This document shows, piece after piece, positions 52,936 to 62,107 of a stretch of DNA of 64,000 nt. Position 1 is the first letter of the stretch. Every line of letters begins with the position of its first letter. The position numbers were made by a program, and so were the translations under genes. The stretch is from contig JBJYZC010000008.1 in the NCBI GenBank assembly GCA_046263755.1, positions 71,267 to 135,266 of the forward strand, read 5' to 3'. The notes beneath the pieces were generated by a model. It was not told where the DNA came from. It ran no database searches and worked only from the letters and a program-made list of their open reading frames with translations. The stretch is from Lachnocurva sp029100405 (lineage in GTDB: Bacteria; Bacillota; Clostridia; Lachnospirales; Lachnospiraceae).

Positions 52936-53817
52936 TCATTCTTTAATATCATCCATGTAGTGCTTCAAGAGTGCCTGCGATCCGTTATTTGCTTCGCCGT
53001 GATCTGAAAGGTCCTGGCAGATATCCCGGACTGCTTCTGTGATATCAAGCTTCAGCCCGTGTTTTTCGGCATTTGTGTCGGCCAAATTCATGTCCTTAAT
53101 GAAGTGCTTCATAATGAAACCGGGATTGAAGTCGCCTTCCATGCCCTTTTTGGCAACGTTCGACAACTGGAAACTCCCGGCTGCGCCGGTTGCAATGGTG
53201 TTCACCATCATTTCTTCATCCAGGCCGACGGCTCTTGCATAAGCGATGGCTTCACAAGCCCCGGCAAGGGCACCTGCGATGGCAATCTGATTACACATCT
53301 TGGTATGCTGGCCACATCCGGCCTTTCCGGTATAGACAATGTTTTTTCCCATGGCTTCAAAGGCAGGGTAAACAGCATCGAAATCTTCCTTGTCACCTCC
53401 CGCGAGGATCGTCAGTGTTTTGGCTTTGGCACCGGAATCGCCTCCGGTTACCGGCGCATCCAGACCATGGAAGCCGGCTTCTTTTGCTTTTTCATATAAT
53501 TCTACGGCAAGCTTTGGGTCGGATGTGGTCATGTCAACGAGATAGGTGCCGGGAGCTGCTCCTTCAAAGATGCCGTTTTTTCCAAGATAGACTTCTCTGA
53601 CATCTTTTGGAAAGCCGACGATCGTGATGACAAGATCCTGGTCCCTGGCGCAAGCTGCAGGTGAGTCTGCCCAGACAGCACCCTCCGAGATCAGGGCCAA
53701 AGCCTTTGCCTTGGTCCGGTTGTAGACCGTCAGTTGAAAACCTGCTTTCATCAGGTTTCTTACCATGGAGGACCCCATAATTCCGGTTCCAATAAAACCG
53801 ATTTTCTGAATACTCAT
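52936..53817 (-). CDS. 3-hydroxyisobutyrate dehydrogenase-family reductase (GarR/tartronate semialdehyde reductase-like)
   Basis: A 293-residue NAD(P)-dependent beta-hydroxyacid dehydrogenase. N-terminal GFIGTGIMGSSMVRNLMKAG is the dinucleotide-binding and family signature; VDMTTSDP, DAPVTGGDSGAK (substrate-binding), GCGQHTKMCNQIA (catalytic Lys in the Gxx(G)xxxKxxNN pattern) and a helical C-domain follow. GarR-like members reduce tartronate semialdehyde from glucarate or uronate breakdown. It is oriented with the AraC gene at 53895 and separated by 77 bases. Its codon use resembles the 7-35 kb part more than locus 2. Confidence 0.88.
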   Translation of the reverse strand: MSIQKIGFIGTGIMGSSMVRNLMKAGFQLTVYNRTKAKALALISEGAVWADSPAACARDQDLVITIVGFPKDVREVYLGKNGIFEGAAPGTYLVDMTTSDPKLAVELYEKAKEAGFHGLDAPVTGGDSGAKAKTLTILAGGDKEDFDAVYPAFEAMGKNIVYTGKAGCGQHTKMCNQIAIAGALAGACEAIAYARAVGLDEEMMVNTIATGAAGSFQLSNVAKKGMEGDFNPGFIMKHFIKDMNLADTNAEKHGLKLDITEAVRDICQDLSDHGEANNGSQALLKHYMDDIKE

Positions 53818-53894
53818 TGTTACTCCTTCCTTTCTCTTTTATATCTCTTATTTTTTGTTGGTAAGATTGAAATAAACTGCAAATCAGATAGCCA

Positions 53895-55133
53895 TCACTG
53901 CGGCGCTTTGTGTTTCTTACGATACTGAGCGGGCGTGCAGCCTGTAGTGTCACGGAAGCTCTGGATAAAATAGTTGACCGTGTTGAAAGCGAGGTTCTCG
54001 GCGATTTCACGAACACTCATGTCGGTGGATTCCAGCAGTACCTTGGCGCGCTTCACCTTGGCGTGGCGGATGTACTGGCTGACCGACATCCCGGTTTCTT
54101 TCTTGAATTTCTCCGTCAGATAGTATTCTGTATAACCCACGAGGGAGGCCATTTCGGAGACGCGGATTTTCCGGTCAAGGCTGAGTTCGATGTAGTCGCA
54201 GCATTTCTGAATTTCGTGGGAATATCCCGGATTTGTGCGGAGATAATGGACGCGGTAGATAAAGTCATGATACATGGCGTCTGCCAGTGCGGAAAGCTCG
54301 CCGGAATCCTTGCTGTCCTCCACAGCCTGGAGATAAGAGTCACCTACTGCGTAAGCAATTTCAGGCGACAAGCCGGCTTCCATGGCCGCGCGGCTGACCA
54401 GGGTGGTAAAGACGACAACACTGGTCTTTGACTGTCTCAGCGGATCAGCACTTTTAATGGGTACGCCGGGGCTGAGGTCGATGCTGCGCTGAATAATGGT
54501 ATGGTAATTGATATCGCCGTTGCGTACCATCTGCAGCATGGCGCGTTCGGACAGCCATATTTTTTCCCGGTTTCGCGTGTCGACAGGCATTATTTTGTCC
54601 TCGGGAGAGGAACTTATGGAAGCCAGTACCTCAGGGCCGAGCTGTTTACCTGTCAGGGTGTTGTGCACCAGCATCACATAGCGTGAGAAAATGGCGTAGG
54701 GCATCACAGGCATCTGCGGAAGCGCAGCGATCAGATCTCTGCTCCAGCGGGCGTTTTCGTGTGTGTCAATAAATGGTCGAAGAGATGTGCGCAGCTGCTG
54801 CTCGGAAGGCTCCGTGTAGAACACGGGGCCGATCACGAAGATCAGGCTTTGCTTTCGCTCATCCTCAAAGGTGACAGCCCATTGCATCCCGATCGAAGAG
54901 CCGATCAGAAAGGGAAGGCTATGATCAGTATTTTTTGTAATCTTTTGTAACTTCTCCTTTGCTCCGAGAATGGAAAAAGCCTTTGCAAGAAGCTCCGAGT
55001 TTTCTGCGGGACAGGTGGAAGCGATCAGGTCACAATTTTCGTTGTAGCACCACACATACAGCTTTTCATTGCTGGAAATAATAGATTCAAGCAGAAGAAG
55101 ATTCTCTTCTCCCCGCGTCATGTCATAATCCAT
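53895..55133 (-). CDS. AraC-family regulator with a large N-terminal sensor
   Basis: A 412-residue regulator of the same architecture as the protein encoded at 44731-45942: an N-terminal YesN/GAF-like sensor (SLIFVIGPVFYTE, TTLVSRAAMEAGLSPEIAYA), then a C-terminal HTH pair (about 310-405, IRVSEMASLVGYTEYYLTE, KETGMSVSQYIRHAKVKRAK, REIAENLAFNTVNYFIQSF). Divergent from the GPH symporter of locus 2, which it likely controls. The protein starts at ATG 55133; MTRGEENLL at 55121 is an alternative. Confidence 0.88.
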   Translation of the reverse strand: MDYDMTRGEENLLLLESIISSNEKLYVWCYNENCDLIASTCPAENSELLAKAFSILGAKEKLQKITKNTDHSLPFLIGSSIGMQWAVTFEDERKQSLIFVIGPVFYTEPSEQQLRTSLRPFIDTHENARWSRDLIAALPQMPVMPYAIFSRYVMLVHNTLTGKQLGPEVLASISSSPEDKIMPVDTRNREKIWLSERAMLQMVRNGDINYHTIIQRSIDLSPGVPIKSADPLRQSKTSVVVFTTLVSRAAMEAGLSPEIAYAVGDSYLQAVEDSKDSGELSALADAMYHDFIYRVHYLRTNPGYSHEIQKCCDYIELSLDRKIRVSEMASLVGYTEYYLTEKFKKETGMSVSQYIRHAKVKRAKVLLESTDMSVREIAENLAFNTVNYFIQSFRDTTGCTPAQYRKKHKAPQ

Positions 55134-55180
55134 AAGTCTTATGCACCCCCAGTTTCGCCGGTCTTTTTTTCACTGTATCA

Positions 55181-55239
55181 CAATCATCCCACAGGAACAA
55201 TAATCATCCTGAATTTTTGTAATTTTTGCAGGATTATTG
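55181..55239. promoter_or_regulatory. Repeated CAATCATCC/AATAATCATCC words, candidate operator
   Basis: CAATCATCC (55181-55189) and CAATAATCATCC (55198-55209) are direct; CAGGATTATTG (55229-55239) is an inverted match. All lie between the divergent AraC and symporter genes. Confidence 0.4.
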
Positions 55240-55326
55240 GATTTACACTGATCCTGGCTGTTTGGTATTATGCCATTGCAAACGAAACAAATCCAAAAAT
55301 CCACAAGAAAACAGGGGGATAACACA

Positions 55327-56841
55327 ATGGAAGAAAAACTCACGCAAAGTCAGATCGACGGTGTTGAATATCGCCGTGCCAAACTCTGGCAGATCATTCT
55401 CGTCGCCTTCAACGCCTTCAACGGCATGGCCGTGTATTTTCTGATTGGCCTTGCCAGCTACTCGGCCAGCATCGGCTATGGCATCGCGACTGTGGTAGTC
55501 GGCGGTCTTTTGACCTTTACCCGCATTTTTGATGCGATTACCGATCCGCTGCTTGCCTTCGTGTATGACCGCTTCAACACACCCTTCGGTAAAGTTCGTC
55601 CGCTTCTTTTCATCGGTTGGGTGATCGAGTGTACCGGGCTCCTGTGCCTTTTCAATCTGTGCTCCAGCAAAGGACACGGCATTCCCGTGTTCCTGGCATG
55701 CTATATGATCTATGTAGTCGGCTACACCATCGTGAACATGACCGCTCAGACCATCCCTGCCCTGATGACCAATGATCCGAAGCAGCGCCCGACCGTTGGT
55801 GTTTGGCAGACTGCCCTCAATTACATCACACCGATGGCTCTGAACATCATTGTTTACACCAAAATCATGCCGGCAATGGGCGGCGGTTTCAATCAGGATT
55901 TCCTGAACGTGGTCTGCTGGATGTGCATGGCCATCTCCTTTGTCGGTATCGTTCTTGTCAGTATCGGTGTTTCTGAGTACGACAAGCCTGAAAACTTCAG
56001 GGGCATCGGCAAGACAGAGCACCTCAAGCTGAAGGATATGGTCGACGTGCTTTGTCACAATAAGCCGCTGCAGAGTTTCATCATATCTGCGTCCTCCGAT
56101 AAGATTGCCCAGCAGGCTGCTTCCGCCTCCATCGTCAGCACGATGCTCAACGGCATTCTGATCGGCAATATGGGCCTGGCGACTATGCTGAGCATGATCG
56201 GTATGTTCCCCTCCATCCTTTTCGCCATTTACGGTGCGCATTACGCCGGTAAGCACGGAAACAAGGAAACCATCATCGCATGGACCCGCTACAGCATCTT
56301 TGCTAACGTCGCCATGATTGTGTTTTTCATTATCACGAAATATACTGTCGGCACAACAGCGATCTCCTCATCTCAGCTTTTTAAGGTTATCTTCGTTGTT
56401 CTGACCTTTCTCGTTAACGGTTTTGCCATGTGTATCACCACTGCCAACACCGGATTTATAGCTGATATCATCGACTTTGAGCTGGACCGCAATGGTAAAT
56501 ACATCCCTGCCGTTGTGACCGGCACTTACAGTCTGGTGGACAAGATCGTGTCTTCTTTATCCGCTGCTATCGCCACAGGCTGTGTTGCCCTGATCGGCTA
56601 TACCTCCACCATGCCCCAGCCCACCGACCCGCAGACGGACGGTATCTTCTGGATGACCATGTTCCTGCGTTACGGTCTCGCAATCCTGGGCTTTATCTGC
56701 ACGCTTTTGGCCATGCGCAAGTGCAAGCTTGGCCGCGCCGAGATGGTTGAAGTACAGAAACGTATCAACGCGAAGAAAGCAGCAGCACAGGAAGAACTAT
56801 TCGATAAAGAGCTTCATAAGGGGGATCCGAAAAATGCGTAA
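55327..56841 (+). CDS. GPH-type sugar symporter
   Basis: A 504-residue MFS-like carrier with twelve helices. Features: VEYRRAKLWQIILVAFNAFN, RIFDAITDPLLAFVYDRFN with GKVRPLLFI (GPH loop), and a late helix region IDFELDRNGKYIPAVVTGTY. It begins at ATG 55327 (GGGGGATAA upstream). It overlaps the GH2 gene by 8 bases. It is not close to the symporter at 49015, suggesting a different glycoside substrate. Confidence 0.92.
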   Translation: MEEKLTQSQIDGVEYRRAKLWQIILVAFNAFNGMAVYFLIGLASYSASIGYGIATVVVGGLLTFTRIFDAITDPLLAFVYDRFNTPFGKVRPLLFIGWVIECTGLLCLFNLCSSKGHGIPVFLACYMIYVVGYTIVNMTAQTIPALMTNDPKQRPTVGVWQTALNYITPMALNIIVYTKIMPAMGGGFNQDFLNVVCWMCMAISFVGIVLVSIGVSEYDKPENFRGIGKTEHLKLKDMVDVLCHNKPLQSFIISASSDKIAQQAASASIVSTMLNGILIGNMGLATMLSMIGMFPSILFAIYGAHYAGKHGNKETIIAWTRYSIFANVAMIVFFIITKYTVGTTAISSSQLFKVIFVVLTFLVNGFAMCITTANTGFIADIIDFELDRNGKYIPAVVTGTYSLVDKIVSSLSAAIATGCVALIGYTSTMPQPTDPQTDGIFWMTMFLRYGLAILGFICTLLAMRKCKLGRAEMVEVQKRINAKKAAAQEELFDKELHKGDPKNA

Positions 56842-58999
56842 AATTACCACCTTGACAGACGGTTGGCGTTTCGGAAAGAGCCGGGATGCCATGATCGAGA
56901 ACGTCACACTGCCGCACACCTGGAACGCTGTTGACGGACAGGATGGAGGCAATGATTATTATCGCGGTACCTGCTGGTATATGCGTGAGCTTACAGAGGA
57001 GGAGACAAAAGGTGAGCGCCTGTTTCTGGAAATCAATGGCGCTGCCAACACCTGCGAGGTCTGGCTCAATGGCGAACGGCTGACTCATCATGAAGGAGGT
57101 TACTCCACATTCCGCGTGGAACTGAGCGGGAAGCTGCAAAAGCAAAAGAAGAATCTGCTGGAAATCTCTGTAAGCAATAAGGATAATTCGACGGTCTACC
57201 CCCAGAAGGCAGATTTCACCTTCTACGGCGGTTTGTACCGGTCGGTAAATCTGATTTCCGTTCCGGAGGAACATTTTGAATTATTAAAGGACGGAACCCC
57301 CGGCATCAAGGTCACACCAGTGGTGGATCTGGAAAGTAAAAGCGCCACGGTTACGGTGGAAACCTGGCATAATGGCAAGTCGGTCGATATCACCGTCAAC
57401 GGCGAGACCCGGACTGTAGAGCACTGCGCTGAGTTTGTCATCGAAAACGTTCATCTTTGGGATGGATTGAATGATCCCTATCTCTATACTGCTACGGCAA
57501 AGCTGCCTTCAGGAGATGAGATTTCCACACGTTTCGGCTGCCGCGTCTTCACATGTGACCCCGAGAAGGGCTTCTTCCTCAACGGCCGCAGTTACCCGCT
57601 CCGCGGTGTGAGTCGTCATCAGGACAAAAAGGGCAAGGGCAACGCCCTCTCTTATGAGGATCATGCTGCTGATATGGCCATTATCCGCGAACTTGGTGCG
57701 AACTCGCTGAGGCTTGCCCATTACCAGCATGCGCAGGAGTTCTATGATCTCTGTGATGAAAACGGTATCGTGGTCTGGGCGGAGATCCCGTATATCACGA
57801 TGCACATGCCAAACGGGCGGCAGAACACGCTCGATCAGATGCGCGAGCTGATTACCCAGTGCTACAACCACCCATGCATCGCGGTCTGGGGCCTTTCTAA
57901 TGAGATCACCGCAGCCAGCGCCGTGAACGAGGATCTGCTGGAGAACCACCGTGCGCTCAACGATCTTTGTCATCGTATGGATCCCACTCGACTGACAACA
58001 ATGGCCAATGTTTTTATGCTGGAGATCGATAGTCCCATACTTGAGATTCCTGATATCAACAGCTACAATCTCTATTTCGGCTGGTATCTGGGGGAGCTGG
58101 AACAGACCGATGAGTTCTTTGACGAGTACCACGCGAAGTATCCGGAACGTGTCATAGGATTCTCGGAGTACGGTGCAGACGCCAACCCCGCCTATCATTC
58201 TTCTAATCCCCAGAAGGGAGATTACACCGAGGAGTATCAGGCGCTCTATCACGAGCATATGCTTGCCATGATCGAGGCGAGGCCATATCTCTGGGCAACG
58301 TACGTGTGGAACCTTTTTGATTTTGCGGCAGACGGCCGTGACGAGGGTGGTAAGCACGGTGAGAATCAAAAGGGACTTGTGACTTTTGACCGTCAACTGC
58401 GAAAGGACGCTTTTTATCTCTACAAAGCAGCCTGGAACAAAGAGCAGCCCTTCGTCCACATTACGGGTAAGCGTTATAAAAACCGCGCCGAAGCCGAGAC
58501 CGAAATCAAGGTCTACTCTAACTGTGATGAAGTGAAGCTTTATGTGGACGACATGCTGATCGGCACGCAGACGGGAAAGACGATCTTCCGCTTCCGCATC
58601 CCCTTGCTGGGCGATCAGATGATCCGCGCCGAGGGCGACGGCTGCAGCGACGTAACGGTGATCCGCCGCGTTGATGCGCCGGATGAGAGTTACATCTTCA
58701 ACAAAGCCGCGGCCAACGTCACCAACTGGTTCGATGCGGACGAAATTGACCCGAACTGCTTCTCCATTAACGACACGCTTGGCGAGATCCGGCAGAATCC
58801 GGAGGCCGGGGCGATCGTGAATGCTATGATGGCGAAAGGAGCCTCCGAACGGGGAGACGTGGCTGACGTAGTGAAGGACAATCCCGCACTACAGCGCATG
58901 ATGGGGCGCATGACCATGGTGAGCCTTCTAAAGCAGGGCGGCGCGGATGAGGAATCCATCAGGCAGCTTAACAGGGTATTGCAAGGGATCAAAAAATGA
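56834..58999 (+). CDS. GH2 glycoside hydrolase (beta-galactosidase/beta-glucuronidase family)
   Basis: A 721-residue retaining hydrolase without signal peptide. Jelly-roll domain (about 1-165, LPHTWNAVDGQDGG, YYRGTCWYMR, GGLYRSVNL), immunoglobulin-like domain (to about 250), TIM barrel (to about 550; GVSRHQDKKGKG, ANSLRLAHYQHAQEFYDLCD) with acid/base E357 in GLSNEI and nucleophile E445 in GFSEYG, then C-terminal extra domains. The tail (about 640-721) is rich in Met and Ala helices. Galactosidase versus glucuronidase specificity cannot be settled by eye. Overlaps the isomerase-like gene by 4 bases. Confidence 0.93.
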   Translation: MRKITTLTDGWRFGKSRDAMIENVTLPHTWNAVDGQDGGNDYYRGTCWYMRELTEEETKGERLFLEINGAANTCEVWLNGERLTHHEGGYSTFRVELSGKLQKQKKNLLEISVSNKDNSTVYPQKADFTFYGGLYRSVNLISVPEEHFELLKDGTPGIKVTPVVDLESKSATVTVETWHNGKSVDITVNGETRTVEHCAEFVIENVHLWDGLNDPYLYTATAKLPSGDEISTRFGCRVFTCDPEKGFFLNGRSYPLRGVSRHQDKKGKGNALSYEDHAADMAIIRELGANSLRLAHYQHAQEFYDLCDENGIVVWAEIPYITMHMPNGRQNTLDQMRELITQCYNHPCIAVWGLSNEITAASAVNEDLLENHRALNDLCHRMDPTRLTTMANVFMLEIDSPILEIPDINSYNLYFGWYLGELEQTDEFFDEYHAKYPERVIGFSEYGADANPAYHSSNPQKGDYTEEYQALYHEHMLAMIEARPYLWATYVWNLFDFAADGRDEGGKHGENQKGLVTFDRQLRKDAFYLYKAAWNKEQPFVHITGKRYKNRAEAETEIKVYSNCDEVKLYVDDMLIGTQTGKTIFRFRIPLLGDQMIRAEGDGCSDVTVIRRVDAPDESYIFNKAAANVTNWFDADEIDPNCFSINDTLGEIRQNPEAGAIVNAMMAKGASERGDVADVVKDNPALQRMMGRMTMVSLLKQGGADEESIRQLNRVLQGIKK

Positions 59000-59841
59000 A
59001 GACTTATGTTCAACAGATTATGCTGGGTACGGTGACCTCGAATGAAGCACAGGCTCGCAAGACACTGGAAAAAATCAAGGCGGCAGGATACGATGGCCTT
59101 GAGCTCAATTCCTTTATGATCCATCCGACCGGTCTTTTGGTGCGCATGCTGACGAAAGCGGCCGGCATGCCCACCGGAAAGGGCGGAAAACTCGACTGGC
59201 ACGCGCTGCTGGCGGAAAGCAACCTTGGCGTTTCCAGCCTTCATACGGACCTCGGCAGCCTGGAGCGTGATGCTTCTGCTGTCGTTGCAGAAGCAAAGAG
59301 TTTCGGCACGGATAAGGTCGTAATCACTGGCATGTACCGTTTCGACTATAGCGACGAAAAGGCTTTGCACGACTTGGCCGGGCGGCTGAACAGAGTGGGA
59401 GAAGTGCTGAAAAAAGAGGGCGTCGAGCTCCTGTACCACAACCACAATGTCGAACTGCTGCCAGTCGGAGGAGGAAAACGTGCTTACGACGTACTGATTG
59501 ACGAGACGGATCCATGCTTTGTCAGTTTCGAGTTCGACAGCTATTGGTTTACCGACGGAGGGGCGGATGCAAAGAGTTGGATGAAACGACTCGGAAGCCG
59601 GATGAAGCTCTGGCACGTCACCGATCGTGGCAGTCGGCAATCAGGTCCGGCGATGACACCGATCCTAAAGTCAGACAGCATGGAGCTTGGTACCGGGAAC
59701 ATGGATCTCGATGGTCTGCTCGCTATTGCACAGGAAAACGGTGTTGAGAGCGTCATTCTGGAGAGTCATAAAAACTGGGTGAATAAAGACCCGATCAAAA
59801 GTCTGGAAGTCAGCGCTGTCTGGTTGAATGAGAGGAAATAA
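58996..59841 (+). CDS. Sugar phosphate isomerase/epimerase-like TIM-barrel protein
   Basis: A 281-residue protein of the AP-endonuclease-2/xylose-isomerase-like fold. Recognisable are AAGYDGLELNSF, LYHNHNVELLP, FVSFEFDSYWFTDGG (metal Glu, Asp), KLWHVTDRGS (His) and VESVILESHKN (Glu). The family includes isomerases, epimerases and dehydratases; some members cleave 3-keto-glycosides. No Gfo/Idh oxidoreductase partner is seen in the window. It overlaps GH2 by 4 bases and is one base from the GH78 start, so it is part of the same operon. Confidence 0.85.
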   Translation: MKTYVQQIMLGTVTSNEAQARKTLEKIKAAGYDGLELNSFMIHPTGLLVRMLTKAAGMPTGKGGKLDWHALLAESNLGVSSLHTDLGSLERDASAVVAEAKSFGTDKVVITGMYRFDYSDEKALHDLAGRLNRVGEVLKKEGVELLYHNHNVELLPVGGGKRAYDVLIDETDPCFVSFEFDSYWFTDGGADAKSWMKRLGSRMKLWHVTDRGSRQSGPAMTPILKSDSMELGTGNMDLDGLLAIAQENGVESVILESHKNWVNKDPIKSLEVSAVWLNERK

Positions 59842-59842
59842 C

Positions 59843-62107
59843 ATGAGTATGCTTTTGCAGAACCGCCTGCCCGCACGATGGGAGGCCAAATGGATCGATC
59901 CCGAAGTGCCACATGACAAGGAACAGCGGCAGCCCGCCTCTGTTCTGCGCCGCCGTTTCACAATGGATCATACGGGAAACGCCGTGCTGTATATCACTTG
60001 TCATGGTTTGTACGAGGCGGTCCTGAACGGCACGCGCGTCGGAAACTTCGTACTGGCACCCGGCACGGGTGACTACCATAAACGATTGTGTGTACAGGCC
60101 TATGATGTTTCTGATCTGCTCCGTAAAGGCGAGAACGAGCTGGTTGTCACCCTCGGCGATGGCTGGTATCGCGGCTGCGTAGGCATTGACGGGCTGCGGA
60201 ATTTCTATGGCGAGGATCTCGCCTTGCTCTGCCAGATCGAGCTCGATGGAAAGGCTGCTCTTTGCAGCGATGAAAGTTGGGAGGCCAGTCAGAGCGGACC
60301 GATACGCGAAAATGATCTCCAACAGGGCGAGACATACGATGCACGCATGGAGGAGATTGCCGACTGGCAGGCTGTCACCGTGCGGGACTTCGGCTTTGAC
60401 CATCTCTGTGGCGAGGCCTTCCGACCGGTCTGTGAGCATGAGCGCTTCGAGGGCAAGCTGATCCGTACGCCGAACGGTGAGACGGTGATCGACTTTGGAC
60501 AAAACCTTGCCGGCTATACGGAGATTCGTGTAACGGCCAAGGAGGGACAGCGAATCGTGATTTGGCACGGCGAGACCCTGGACGAAAACGGCAACTTCAC
60601 CCAGTCCAATTTTGATCCGGGTGCGCGTAATAAGAACGGGGGCATCCCGCAAAAGCTGGAATACATCTGTAAAGACGGGTTGAACATCTATAAACCAAGC
60701 TTCACGATCTTCGGCTTCCGTTATGCAAAGATAGAAACCGACATTGACCTGACGGATGCGCGGTTCACATCAATCGCTGTTTATTCCGACATGTCGCAGA
60801 CCGCGTTTTTCAACTGCGGTAACGCTGAGGTGAACCGCCTCTTTGAAAACAGCCTGTGGTCCATGCGCTCGAATTTCTGTGACATCCCCACCGATTGTCC
60901 CACCCGTGAGCGCGCGGGATGGACAGGCGACGCAGGCGTCTTCGCACCGACGGGTCTGATGTTGATGGACTGCGCACCGGTTCTGCGCAAATGGCTTGGC
61001 GAGTGCCGGCTGGCGCAGCGTGAGGATGGACTGGTACAGAATATTGCACCGGTGAACAACTCAGGCACGAAGATCTCAAACATGCTGCAGGGCTCTGCCG
61101 GCTGGGGCGATGCCTGTGTGCTGGTGCCCTGGGCGATTTATGAGGCTACGGGAGACAGGTCGATTCTTGAGGAAAACTACGACATGATGCGCCGCTGGAT
61201 GATTTTCTGCGAAAAGCGCGCCGCTAAAACGCGGCCACAGAATCTTTTGAACCCCTATAAAAAGTATCTGGTGGACGAGGGGTTCCATTTCGGCGAGTGG
61301 TGCCAGCCGGATGTGGACAACATGGCTGCAATGAAAAAGAACATGATGTTCGGCGCGCCGGAGGTTGCCACGGCTTATTATTTCAGGTCCGCTACGCTAC
61401 TGTCCCAGATTGCTGCGATCCTCGGTAAACAAGAGGAAGCGGATAAATTCAAGGAAATCGCGGAGGGCGCGAAGATGGCCTATCGCTATACGTGCACGAA
61501 GAACGGCGTGATCAAATCTGACCGCCAGTGCGAATATGTGCGCCCCATCGCTTTCGGGCTGCTGGATAGCAGTGAGGCAGAGGCTGCTGCGAGTGCGCTG
61601 AACGATCTGGTCGTTCAGAACGGCTATCATCTGAACACCGGATTTCTCTCCACCCCTGATCTCTGCCGCGTGCTCGCGGACTACGGTTATACGGACACGG
61701 CCTATAGGCTTCTGCTGCAGGATGATTGCCCGGGCTGGCTCTATGCGGTGAAGAAGGGAGCAACCACAACCTGGGAGACCTGGGACGGAGTGCGCAGGGA
61801 CGGCACGGTGCACGATTCCCTCAATCACTACTCCTACGGAGCAATTGCCGGCTGGCTGCTCGATGGTGTCTGCGGTATTCAGTTCAAAGCCGGGAAGCTC
61901 ATGATCCATCCACATCCACATCCCGCACTTGGCTTTGCCAGGGCTGAGCGGCGTACCTTGTACGGCACGGTCAAAAGCGCCTGGTGCTATAAAAAGGGAA
62001 AATTGGTCTTTGATATTTCAGTGCCCGTCCCGGCCGGGGTCGAGCTGCCGAACGGGGTAACACACGAAGTTACCAAGGGAGAATACCATTATGAAGTATA
62101 TCTGTAA
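59843..62107 (+). CDS. GH78 alpha-L-rhamnosidase (shorter form)
   Basis: A 754-residue enzyme without signal peptide. It shares the core of the GH78 at 46093 but lacks the first fibronectin-like domain and the charged insert. Landmarks: LYITCHGLYEAVLNGTRVG, VTLGDGWYRGCVG, VIDFGQNLAGY, FGFRYAKIETDID, DCPTRERAGWTGD in the catalytic barrel, SLNHYSYGAIAGWL and GATTTWETWDGV. It overlaps the next gene by 17 bases. Confidence 0.93.
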   Translation: MSMLLQNRLPARWEAKWIDPEVPHDKEQRQPASVLRRRFTMDHTGNAVLYITCHGLYEAVLNGTRVGNFVLAPGTGDYHKRLCVQAYDVSDLLRKGENELVVTLGDGWYRGCVGIDGLRNFYGEDLALLCQIELDGKAALCSDESWEASQSGPIRENDLQQGETYDARMEEIADWQAVTVRDFGFDHLCGEAFRPVCEHERFEGKLIRTPNGETVIDFGQNLAGYTEIRVTAKEGQRIVIWHGETLDENGNFTQSNFDPGARNKNGGIPQKLEYICKDGLNIYKPSFTIFGFRYAKIETDIDLTDARFTSIAVYSDMSQTAFFNCGNAEVNRLFENSLWSMRSNFCDIPTDCPTRERAGWTGDAGVFAPTGLMLMDCAPVLRKWLGECRLAQREDGLVQNIAPVNNSGTKISNMLQGSAGWGDACVLVPWAIYEATGDRSILEENYDMMRRWMIFCEKRAAKTRPQNLLNPYKKYLVDEGFHFGEWCQPDVDNMAAMKKNMMFGAPEVATAYYFRSATLLSQIAAILGKQEEADKFKEIAEGAKMAYRYTCTKNGVIKSDRQCEYVRPIAFGLLDSSEAEAAASALNDLVVQNGYHLNTGFLSTPDLCRVLADYGYTDTAYRLLLQDDCPGWLYAVKKGATTTWETWDGVRRDGTVHDSLNHYSYGAIAGWLLDGVCGIQFKAGKLMIHPHPHPALGFARAERRTLYGTVKSAWCYKKGKLVFDISVPVPAGVELPNGVTHEVTKGEYHYEVYL

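Noticed and set aside
55243..56256. 337-codon minus-strand frame
   Set aside because: It is opposite the GPH symporter, with His/Asp-rich composition typical of antisense reading of a membrane protein gene.
59810..60652. 280-codon minus-strand frame
   Set aside because: It covers the start of GH78 in the opposite sense; the GH78 reading has clear domain motifs.
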